A stretch of DNA of 64,000 bases from Plutella xylostella (taxonomy: Eukaryota > Arthropoda > Insecta > Lepidoptera > Plutellidae), in contig NC_064001.1 in assembly GCF_932276165.1 (NCBI RefSeq), positions 3,665,501 to 3,729,500 of the forward strand. Direction: 5' to 3'. Positions within the stretch are counted from its first letter, which is position 1. Each line of letters starts with the position of its first letter. The notes under the pieces were generated by a model. It saw only the letters and a list, made by a program, of their open reading frames with translations. It was not told the DNA's origin and ran no database searches. Shown here in pieces: positions 54,701 through 64,000 of the stretch. Both the position numbers and the translations under genes were made by a program.

Positions 54701-55660
54701 ATGAAAGTGGATCCACTTAGATGTGCTAATACAAAAGCTGATTACAGCTTACGCCGCTCTGAAATCGCTTTGCAACACTCTGCCAGGAAAGTTACTCGAA
54801 GTTTCAGGACTAACGCGATATGTTATGCTGTTGCACTCAAATTACGCCGCTTGCACTTACGTTACTTTAATACTTATTGGATTGTTAGTGTAAAACGTAA
54901 AGGTGTTATAAGTTTGAAAAATGTGAATTATCTGTTTGTGTATGGCAAAATAGGTTGGATATCGGTAAACCAGTTTACAATAACCACAGGGCCCTTTACA
55001 CAATGTCTGGATAATGGCTACCTGTGGGATAAAAATCATGCTCTCACTCTCTGTAATAATGTTTCAGACTGGGACAGCATGTCTTTTAACCCACAGATTA
55101 GCATCAGCCATTATTCAGACATTGTGAAACAGGCGCTTATCATAATAAACGTTACTTATGTCCTAAATAAATCATTGGAAGCGTGAGAGCTGCGGTGTGT
55201 AACTTGCAGTAAGAAGTTTGGGACTGCATCCCGCACCAGCTCGTATATCACAATAACTGGCAGGATGACATCGTCATTTGTCAGGGGTGCCGTTCTGCTA
55301 ACGCGATTCACAATCTTCCCCATCCCACATCGTACTTAAAGGAACTGACAACAACAATACAGAAAATTATACAAAATAACAACAATATACAGACAAACAT
55401 ACAATACAAAACAAACAAAAACACACCTTTAGCTGTCCAGAGCGTCAAAAAGACACCAGCTCAGCAAGTGTTGCTTAAATTTTATAAACGCACGCACGGA
55501 GATGCGTTTTCTGTGCGCATTTTCTATACAAAAGGAAATATTGACAAGCAAGGTTTTACACGTATTCACACTATTCACGCAGCTTGCAGCGAGATGCGTG
55601 GCAGTGTGAGGATCGTCTTATTATTATTATTATTTCGTTTATTTTCCAAAAACTTATTAT
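54701..55660 (+). pseudogene. Unidentified, probably decayed coding region with two CxxC pairs
   Basis: A 161-codon frame (54701-55186) reads past its TGA into RCVTCSKKFG. A second frame, open from about 55214 to 55660 without an early Met, reads VWDCIPHQLVYHNNWQDD then IVICQGCRS, a coiled-coil-like LKELTTTIQKIIQNNNN stretch and LLKFYKRTHGDAF. Two CxxC pairs on either side of a tryptophan recall a PHD/treble-clef finger, and finger plus coiled coil occurs in LINE ORF1 proteins, but I cannot name the family. The second frame ends inside a LINE tail. Confidence 0.35.
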
Positions 55661-55745
55661 AATAGGTACATACATAAGTTTACAACAAATATTATTATGT
55701 TGTGCCCTGCCACATCAAATGTCAAATCAAAATAAATAATAGTCT
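55618..55745 (-). mobile_element. LINE 3' tail with TAA repeat
   Basis: The plus strand starts with ATTATTATTATTATTTCGTT and continues AATAGGTACATACATAAG; on the minus strand this is a CR1-like 3' end with an AAT repeat tail. Confidence 0.5.
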
Positions 55746-56663
55746 CGTTAATTCGGACGTATACTATTTAATTAGAGTTAAATCTATACAATAGTAAAGA
55801 TGCGAAATTTTAAATCATTCACCTGGATTTTAACGTTATTTATACATGTATAGTAGAATCTACCGTCAGGGTTCTTACTATTCAGCAAGTCTGCGTTTGT
55901 CGTTCAGTTGATTCATTGGAAGAACAGTGGAATCAGGCTGCACTATGAATATTAATGTGGGAGATAAAGTTTACTGTGTCCTATTAAATTATATGCTCTA
56001 GGTAAAGTTATCTTTTTCAAGACGAGTCACCGTTTGGTTCGCTGTAGTTGGAAGTCAAAGACTGCAGCTGTGTTTTTGTGGCTCTTTTTTTAAAGGCCTT
56101 TATCTTACGTGGGCAAAGACAAGGTATGTACACTCACGACCATAGAACAACGCGGACTCGGGTGTCACTCAATGCTCATGACCAATGAAAAAAATCCAGT
56201 GACAAAAGCAACAAATCTAGCCATGACGCCGTTTGCAACATTGAAGGACATTATTTTAACTTAAAAGTTACCAACTAAAACGTTAGTATTGGTTCAAATT
56301 GTAAATTAAATAATATTATTTTTTAAAGTGGAACATTTTATTGCTTGTGAATTGTGATTTTACATTAGGTGGGTACATTTTAATTTTGGTCGTAAGAAAA
56401 GGCTTTTAACAATGAGTTTACATGTAAAATATTGTAATGATCAGTATTGATTCATAAATAAATGACATATATGTATAGGTAAACCGACTCGACACTTTGT
56501 CTCTTTGAAAACCTAAAGCCATATTTTCTGTTGTGCAAATAAAGTTTATTGTATTGTCTGTATCTCGGGAATTGGCGAGCCACATTTTACGGTCTCTCAC
56601 CTTCTCAACATTGTTAACAAGTTAAGAGTAAAGTTTTGAGAGACTTGTGTTTGTGAGAACTGT
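55746..56663. other. No feature seen
   Basis: No supported gene or repeat boundary. Confidence 0.4.
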
Positions 56664-56798
56664 GGGGTCACTCTATATGACGAAAAATAAGTTTCGGACC
56701 GCTGCTGCGCGAGCCACGACTCTATCTCGTTGTATAAAACATGTCGATTGTACGAAAGCTCTTGTTCACTCGTCTTTTGGTATATGGAGTGACCCCCC
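56664..56798. mobile_element. MITE, GGGGTCACTCTATATGACGA family
   Basis: Left GGGGTCACTCTATATGACGA and right TATATGGAGTGACCCCCC are inverted. The centre CGACTCTATCTCGTTGTAT is shared with 20306 and 16955. The complete boundaries make it the reference copy here. Confidence 0.72.
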
Positions 56799-57975
56799 TG
56801 AGCAGTAAAGTCGCGGAGTGGCCTGAGAGTCATAACCGTCGCGCAATATCTGAAGTTCAATTTGCCAAATGGTTTGTTGCCGGCACATGTGCAGCCAACG
56901 AGCTAAACACTATTCTGGTTACAAAGCTAAGTTAAAACGTTTAGCGTTTAGATAAAGATTATATACGGTACGGTACGGTATTGCAACCGAGCCATATTGT
57001 GACAGCTCAAGTCGAGGCCTGAAGCAGTGTTGCCATTAGCGTACATTTTACACATTTGACGTACTATTTTAGCCTCCCATGTGTAATGTGTATATAATTG
57101 GTCCATGTAATGTACCATTTAAACTTAACTTCCAATATCATGATTATCATGTGTAAAATCTTTGTTTATGGACTATTTTACGTATTTTTTTTGGAATCAC
57201 AGCAAAAAAATTATTAACCACAATTAGTTACGATTTTGATTTTCTTGTATGATTATTTTCTCAACCAATATGATTATTACATGATTACAATGAGTATAAG
57301 TATATCATACATAAAACTGCGGGGTACCTACTCTGAAGGTTTGAGGACATTGTAACACTTTTTAAAATGCTATAATAAATATAGGTACGTTTCTCACGAC
57401 TAAAATCTATTAAAATATAGTACTTCTGCTGACGAGCAGGTGCAAAAGAGCTGGAAAAGCTAAATTGAGTGATTTTAGTAAAAAAACAGCTCATGTACGG
57501 TTTTAACCCTAAATGTACGTTTTCAGCGCTGGATATGTGCGTTTTGAGAACTCCGTTGCGGCAACACTGGCCTGAAGATGCCTGCGTCACGACAGTGCAA
57601 TGCCATGTTGATCTTGCCAGCCCACTTCGTCAGTGGGGTTTTGAGTCAATATCAGACCAACCAAATAGCCATCTAAGGGCCAGGTTTTGATCACTAGAGA
57701 ACTCAAGCATGACAGCTGCATTCGAATTTTCTTGGCTTAGAACTTTTTGCGATTTTTGACCAAACAGATAAAAAAGATGGCCCCAAATTGCAAATATTCC
57801 CAGAATACCACCACCGTGCCGTGGCAGTGACTGCAGTCGATGTGGTTGCGAGAAATGGCGGCTAGCGCGTAATGTCCGGGGTATATTAAATTTTCTTCCG
57901 TCCGTGGTCTTAGATCTGTGGCGGCACATGAAATAAACGGCTCACTTACAAAGTAGATAAGAAATTCTACTATAC
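56799..57975. other. Long stretch without recognised genes
   Basis: AACGTTTAGCGTTTAGATAA at about 56937 resembles half of the GGTGGAATTTCACC MITE. Overlapping 60-100-codon frames at 57285-57994 lie on both strands and have no motifs. Confidence 0.4.
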
Positions 57976-57978
57976 TTA

Positions 57979-58105
57979 GGTGGAATTTCACCAAACGCTA
58001 AACGTATTTAGTAGCCTGTCCAACGTCAGTCAGTTAGTACAAAATTTATTTAAAATTTGACTTATAAACAATTTTAAATTCGTTTTGCGTTTGGTAAAAG
58101 TGACC
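57979..58105. mobile_element. Harbinger-like MITE, TTA on both sides
   Basis: GGTGGAATTTCACCAAACGC at the left and GCGTTTGGTAAAAGTGACC at the right, with TTA at 57976-57978 and 58106-58108. Second copy of the 10153 family. Confidence 0.78.
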
Positions 58106-58108
58106 TTA

Positions 58109-58774
58109 ATATTACAAACTTGAAAGTTTGTAAGCTAAGTTGTATGGATATTTGATACTCGTTCACGGGGAACAGTAGGTAGGACCTACCTATCTATCAT
58201 TGATAAAAGTCCACCTGTATGTAAATAAAAGTTGGCGTTAGTTTGTAGTTCACATATTGCTGAAGCTGAGTATTCTAGCTTAATGGAGATAGTTTAATAT
58301 TTCACACACATTTTAACTATTTACTTTATAAAATCAGTTAAATATTATTTTTCAACTAAAGATACATTTATCTTAATTACGTAGAGTTTGGTGTAGGCAA
58401 TGTTTTAATTTTATGTATTAGTGAAAGAAAGTGCCTAATTACTTTAGTATATTTATGAATGCAGCGCGTAGCATTTATTATATAAAATATAATAGACATT
58501 AATGATTGGAGTAAATGCACCCGACATACCTACTGAGCAATTTTCACTATGGGACAACCCTGAAATTTCGAAATAAAACAGCGTTTTTTTTCGCGATTTC
58601 CGAGTGGTAGGTATTTTTATTTACTTAACTATAAGAAAATACAACAATATTCGAGAATTCGAAATCTTTTTTCCGGTTAATTAAACATTTCAAAAACAGC
58701 CCCGGCCTGACCTCATTCTGTCGATGTCGGATTCAGTGGGAGGTCAGAGAAATTAGGTACCTATTAAACAGCTT
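58109..58774. other. No feature seen
   Basis: AT-rich; nothing supported. Confidence 0.4.
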
Positions 58775-58860
58775 TTCCGCGCGAGCTTCGCCTTTCGCCT
58801 TCCCCGTGGGAAACCCGGGATAAAAAACAGCTTATAGCACACAGCAATTTTGTAGCTTCG
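58775..58860 (+). mobile_element. 5' fragment of the TTTCGCATTTATAATATTAG retroposon
   Basis: TTTTCCGCGCGAGCTTCGCC then CCCGTGGGAAACCCGGGAT; the distal part is lost. Confidence 0.5.
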
Positions 58861-59841
58861 TAATTGTGAAAGATTTTTATTTATTGTTTCCAATAATCAT
58901 ACTTTAGTAATTAATCATTATTTTTTCCATTAGAAACTGACCGTTATTCCATAGGTACGTTTGCTTCTATGGCTAAAGTTGGTGGATTCACACACAGCAC
59001 ATAATAGACGATGTGCTAAATGTGGACGCATTAAATGGGTGTCACGATCGATGTTTTCCTTGCGGTACTTACCGTAAAGTGCATATTCTAACACGTGTCA
59101 CTATTGGGATTTAAACTCGTATCTCTATTCCCAAATACGCCATTCTAACACCCAGCTCGTAATGGTGTGCCGTAAGTTCATTACTCGCATCTCCAAATAA
59201 TGACTAAAGATCACGTGAAATGGCGCCATTTTGCCACCTAATAGGCTGGTGACACGGATCCCAGTGGCGCTACTCCGGAGTTACTATGTGGCTGTAGCTA
59301 AAAAGTGGCATCGTCATCAGTTCGTACCTAGTGATCCGTGACTAAACATGAACTTCGCTCTCAGAACTCAGACTCAGAACATGTCCCATCCTATGCACGT
59401 GGTCAACTTTTGTACCCTGGGCTTAAATTTTAAACCGCGTCTTTTCGTCTTCCGAGGTTTAAAATTCATTGCAAAATGGTCAGTGGTAAATGAACCCAGG
59501 CGACTTTAGGGCGGATGGTTGAGTATAACCCTTAAATTTGATTTTAAATTTCACATTTCCTAAAGCCGCAGTGAGCCCCCACTAGCTACATCGAAGTTTC
59601 TAGCAGTAAAAATAAAATGACCCTTCTCCTTTGTGAGCACTGTAATGGATACGCTTTTAGCGTACCTCTATGGCTTTTTTAGAACCTATTTGAGCTTTGT
59701 TATTGATCGTGTCCATATTAGTGTAGACTTTAATACATTTGCGAGCAATAAAAGTTCCCGTGACATACCACCAAATTAGTCCTAAACGGAAAAGGCTATC
59801 TTAAAAACGCCGCGCCGTCTGCAATATTGTAGCACGTCTGT
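58861..59841. other. No feature seen
   Basis: No supported gene or repeat. Confidence 0.4.
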
Positions 59842-59990
59842 AATATTACAATACAATACAATACACTTTATTTGCACCAAGAACAAAAATTACAAAAAAC
59901 AAAACTTAAAAATAAAACAGTACATACAACAATTATAGCAATCTCTACCAGCCTTGCGATTCTGTAAAATCAGACATCTCACTTCGATCT
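59842..59990 (-). mobile_element. LINE 3' tail with ATTGT repeat
   Basis: The plus strand begins with ACAATACAATACAATACACT then TTATTTGCACCAAG; inverted, this is an ...AATAAAGTGTATTG tail typical of Jockey/CR1-like ends. Confidence 0.5.
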
Positions 59991-60767
59991 TCATTCTCCC
60001 TTCACCCTTTACGTTCGAACAATTATCACATTATATGTCATCTCATACATTATTTGTCAAAATCTCGAAATTCGATCTGTCTACGGAAATTACAGAATGC
60101 CAATTTGAAAACTCACTCCGGATTCAGAATCGAGTTTTGACAATTAGATTTATAGAATCGCACGGCTTGCGCACGGCAGACAACCTTTGGATGGAAGAGA
60201 GTGAGTCTATATGATTGTGAGGTAGTTGTGGTGCAAGTAATTATATATAAAATAGTATACATAAAAATATATAGGTACTACTTTAAAATAATAAATATAA
60301 ATACATAATTATATTACCAACTAAAAACGTAAATATTTCGTTTTAAAAAATTGGGGCCATTACAATTTAGTGTCGGCCTTTAGTGTTTGGAACTTTTTAA
60401 TTGCTCGTGAATGTTCTGAAAAGCTACTTTTTGAAAATTTAAGGGCCTGCACAGGGTGACGTGCACCGCCAAATTTGGGTTTTCAATGCTCTTCACACAG
60501 CACACGCAGTGACACGCACACATGTAAGTTTGCACAGTGGGTCGATAAACTTTTACTCGCCAACTTTATTGACAATTATGTTCAAGTATATTTTGGGTGA
60601 TTTTAGGGTAAGTATAATTTTTAATTACACTGGTAAGCACCAGGAAAGAGTAGAAATTAATAGGGGTGTCACTTTTCTCTATACTCGGAACCCGATTAGA
60701 TTTCTAAACAAATGTGGTATTTACTTGTAGAAAGGTAACTACAGGTATTAAAGTATAGATAATAAGT
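59991..60767. other. No feature seen
   Basis: Two isolated ORFs of 86 and 89 codons (59954 and 60461) have no motif and no neighbours to support them. Confidence 0.35.
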
Positions 60768-60960
60768 TATACTAAACCGAAAGGGGATGACTCAAGGGGT
60801 CATTCTGAACAACTTTGGTTCTACGAGTTTTGCAAATTCGAGAAAAAAATAATCGTTTTCCATGGTAAAAAGTCACGTGTCCACAAAGTTTCTATGAAAA
60901 AGGTTTTTTTTAGGTTAATTTTTAAAACTCGTAGAACAAAAGTTCAGAATGAAACCCTGT
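60768..60960. mobile_element. Mariner-type MITE relative, ends lost
   Basis: TACTAAACCGAAAGGGGATG, AAAAAGTCACGTGTCCACAA and AGTTTCTATGAAAAAG, with GTTCTACGAGTTTTGCAAAT mirrored by AAAACTCGTAGAACAAAAG. Confidence 0.55.
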
Positions 60961-61084
60961 CTCACTTGTTTTTACCCGACTGCCGAAGGAGGAGAGTAAT
61001 GTTTTTCGATTGTATGTATGTATGTATGTTTGTAAGTATATTTTTGGTAGCAGAAAAATATATTTTATTATTTTTAGGTTTTCG

Positions 61085-61670
61085 TACCTTAAAAGGAAAA
61101 ACCGGCCAAGTGCGAGTCGGGCTCGCGCACAAAGGGTTCCGTAGCAGCAAAATTACAGTTAAATCAACCTATCTCAAAAACTATAAGAGATACTTTGATC
61201 AAACCAAAAATCGTTGAAAGAGTTAATTAGCATGCATCACCTCTATTTTTTTTAGAATTTTATACCCCGTAGTTATAAAAATAGAGGGGGGGGGACATAC
61301 TTTTTACGACTTTGAGAGCTGATATCTCAAAAACCGTTCACTTTAAGAAAAATGTTTTTTAGAAAACTTTATATCATTTTAAAAGACCTTTCCATTGATA
61401 CCCCACACGGGTATGTACATCGAAAAAAAAAATTTCATCCCTCAGTTACATGTATGGGGGGCCCCACCCCCAATTCTTTTTTTTACTATTTAGTGTCATA
61501 TTTTTGTAGCGGTTCATACAACACATATTCCCATCAAATTTCATCACTGTAGTACTTATAGTTTCCGAGTAAATCGGCTGTGACAGACGGACAGACGGAC
61601 AGACGGACATGACGAAACTATAAGGGTTCCGTTTTTGCCATTTTGGCTACGGAACCCTAAAAAGGAACAG
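61085..61670 (+). mobile_element. Lepidopteran retroposon-like repeat with GGTTCCGT ends
   Basis: GGCCAAGTGCGAGTCGGGCT and GAAGGGTTCCGT-like start words, repeated A/T-rich body segments, a GACGGACA microsatellite, then AACTATAAGGGTTCCGTTTT and GGCTACGGAACCCTAAAAA. Fragments of the family lie at 27014, 28132 and 32050. Class uncertain; it is widespread in moths. Confidence 0.65.
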
Positions 61671-62639
61671 TTAGTTATAAGATCTCTTTGTTGTCCGTCT
61701 GTCTGACTGACTGTCTGTCACCGCCCTTTTTCTCAGAAACGGGTAAAGATATCAAGCTGATATTTCGCATAAATATGGGGAGTACCCAAAAAAAAAATGG
61801 GGTACTCCCTCTCCCATACAAGTAAATTGGCGCTAATATATTTTCCGGTTATTTTGATGGTGTAGGTAGCTAGGTAGGGTATCGTTGAATAGGTTTTTTA
61901 ATATAATAGGTATAAAAAAGGTTAAAATATAATTATTTTGCTTTTACCCTTAAATTTGGGGACCACACCATAGACAAATCCTAATTAAAAAAATGATTTC
62001 AATAGATGGCGTGATTTTATGTTGGATAACTCAGAATAAGAAGTGATGATATCTCAGAATAATAATGGTTAATGGTGCTATTCCACTGAGCACCGAAACC
62101 AGTGGGACGCTAGTGAAAAGTAGTCATGAAAATGCACCAGGGTAGACCCTGCTCCTAGAACAATGCATGAGTTTGTGATTTGTGTACGTGCGTGAAAAGC
62201 GAGGATGGAAACTTTGAATATTTTCTTGATTTTTTTATTATTGATGCAATATCATTGAATTTAGTAAACCCAGTAAACCTAACTAATCCAGAGAAAACCT
62301 AAAATATCTTTCTCTCTCTCTCTGAAAAACATACTTAATAGCCCAAACTCGATGCTTTTAGCTATTAACATTATTATTAGTAAGGTCTATAATAGAATGT
62401 AAGTTTATTTCGATAAATGTCTGTATGTATGACTGTTTGTTGCCATAATAAAGATAAATAAATAAATAAACATCTTTGAAATAAAATTCAATCACCACCG
62501 TGTTACTGCCCTCATCAGATCCTCACGAGACCATACCTCAACCAGCACCATGAAACTGTGTTTTTGAATCCTTACCTAATGTTCCTACGTATTGTCATCA
62601 CTTAGATCCATTCGCTATATTCCTGCTCCTCATCCCAGG
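61671..62639. mobile_element. Second, diverged copy of the same repeat, then unassigned sequence
   Basis: TTTGTTGTCCGTCTGTCTGA, TTTTTCTCAGAAACGGGTAA, GGGGTACTCCCTCTCCCATA and GGGTATCGTTGAATAGGT (61671-61900) correspond to another part of the family and share the last word with 32247. From about 61910 nothing is recognisable except an AATAAAGATAAATAAATAAA LINE-like tail near 62445. Confidence 0.5.
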
Positions 62640-62880
62640 GCCGTGGGGACCGGAGGCACGTCAGCTTTTTAAAGACATCAGCAGCAGACTAATAGAAGTC
62701 TCAAGGGACCCTAGGGCTGGCACATACCTATCACAAAGGCATAAGCTATACAGCGGGGTATCGCGGCCGGCGTCTTGGGTACCCTACCCGACAGTGGCAG
62801 CGATCTGGCCAGCATCTTCTTTTTAGTTTAATTTTAATTTTATATTAGTTAGTTTTAGTTAGGCATTAATAATTATAATT
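62640..62880 (+). mobile_element. Non-LTR retrotransposon 3' end, frameshifted
   Basis: FKDISSRLIEVSRDPRAGTY then LSQR, a frameshift, and AIQRGIAAGVLGTLP ... LASIFFLV with a stop at about 62832. Same C-terminal family as 16702-16911. The 3' UTR is rich in TTAGTT. Confidence 0.6.
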
Positions 62881-64000
62881 TAATCAAGAAGTACCATGTA
62901 ACTAATAAAAAACATTATCATTTAATGTATTGAGTATATTATAATAATTATACTTGCTCAATTTCAAATCAAATTATGTTGGTGTCATAAAAGTTGAAAA
63001 AGTGCAATAACAACCAATGTGCAGTGATTTTGTGTCTGTACACAATTAGATCGCGAGCTGTCAGTGCTGCCTAAACCGACGTGACCCTTCTTTGGAGGCC
63101 ACTGGCCGACTGAGTCAAACGTCGCTTGTGTTTATGATTTTATAACACAGAAAGCCGCCATAGATATTTGTATGAAGATTTGAGGGAAAAAAATTGCTCA
63201 AGTTTGGGATTAATTTACACAAAATAGGTGTGTGTTCATTAAAAAAAAAGGTATTTAGCGCCTAGTCCAAGCATTTATCTTTATAATTTGATAAGAATTA
63301 TATGAAAATTCTTGATAATTACGACACAGTTGTTACAATACGGGAGTGTGATTTACTGGTTTTTCAGATTTAATTTACAGTTATCCATAAGCATTTACTT
63401 AAATTCGAATGATTCAGCACCTAGCTAAACTCTTCGGCTACCTGTGTGATTTTTTTCAAGACTGTAGAGCATCATTTACTACATAATTCTATGACAATGC
63501 CAACCCTCGATTCCCTATTGCCGACCCTTAAGGAAAATAAAAATAAACCTAACATCTAAGACAACTTCTCCGTAACGTATGCGAACGTTACGGAAACTTA
63601 TTTAACTTTTTACTTTTCTGAGTTATGCTCCACTAGTGGGCTTGCTAACGTCTCTAAAGACAAACTAAAATACAATCTAGAGTAAAATATATTTTATGCA
63701 AAGTTATGTGTTTAAAATAGATTTATATTTTTCACTGTTCAGATAATTTGTCTCCTTTAACTGCTTTTAATGTCTGGGGAGTGCTTTACAACTACATTCT
63801 TATGAGAAGTAAAATTCTTGCGAATTTCCAAATGTTGCAAAACATTATTTTTTTTAGAATAATGCCCTGATTCAACTCTTTCTGCCAACAATATTTAAAC
63901 CTTTTTAACACCCTGTATATGATTAAAATCACCATCATTAAGTGTGCACTTAGCATGAGTAAATAGGTAATCCCATCAAAAACAATACTTGTAAAAAAAA
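62881..64000. other. No gene seen; mariner-type MITE end near the edge
   Basis: AACACCCTGTATATG at about 63907-63921 preceded by TTTTT matches the right end of the CAGGGTGTT family; its left end is not recognisable. The rest is AT-rich. Confidence 0.4.

Noticed and set aside
57285..57994. Cluster of 60-100-codon ORFs on both strands
   Set aside because: They overlap each other in opposite orientation and carry no recognisable motif, codon pattern or splice context.
1..64000. A host protein-coding gene with several exons
   Set aside because: No chain of domain-bearing frames with splice sites was seen. Exons could still be hidden in intron-like stretches, which spliced transcripts or protein alignment would reveal.

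Overview
The window looks like repeat-dense, AT-rich euchromatin of a lepidopteran (moth or butterfly) genome. Evidence: tRNA-derived SINEs, retroposons with a TTTCGCATTTATAATATTAG tail, GGTTCCGT-type retroposons, CR1/Jockey- and RTE-like LINE ends, mariner-, Harbinger-, hAT- and Mutator-type DNA elements, and arthropod TATA/TCAGT core promoters. I could not identify a single certain host gene. The only long, domain-bearing intact reading frame is a transposase.

Region 1 (about 0.4-7.9 kb): a large inverted-repeat transposon (411-7924) with an 8-bp target-site duplication (TSD). A second copy of the same family (5401-7832) has inserted into its right arm, also with a perfect 8-bp TSD. The older copy also carries a SINE, a mariner-type MITE remnant and a deletion-scarred Gypsy remnant. 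Region 2 (8-10.4 kb): Harbinger-like MITEs. Region 3 (10.4-13.5 kb): a GC-rich non-autonomous LTR retrotransposon on the minus strand, with LTRs, primer-binding site, polypurine tract and 4-bp TSD. Its interior is a gag-like Pro/Ala/Gly-rich frame that has expanded into a 207-bp repeat and a 62-bp satellite. Region 4 (13.5-31 kb): LINE 3' ends, SINEs and many MITEs in otherwise featureless DNA.

Region 5 (31.3-34.2 kb): one hAT-type element nested in another, each with a perfect 8-bp TSD. The outer one contains an 85-bp satellite that is itself split by a MITE. Region 6 (34-45 kb): LINE fragments (one Jockey/CR1-like, two RTE-like), SINEs, two candidate core promoters and a 58/51-bp minisatellite. 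Region 7 (45.0-48.6 kb): an apparently complete Mutator-like element of the Phantom type, with ~336-bp TIRs, a perfect 9-bp TSD and an intact FLYWCH + MULE transposase. Region 8 (48.6-64 kb): an inverted second copy of one promoter block, more SINEs, LINE ends and MITEs, and an unidentified, probably decayed, open region at 54.7-55.7 kb.

The genes do not form a pathway. The organising theme is nested transposition: most boundaries could be fixed because TSDs or an empty sister copy survive. The best candidates for something undescribed are the 8-bp-TSD foldback family at the left end and the satellite-bearing LTR element beside it.
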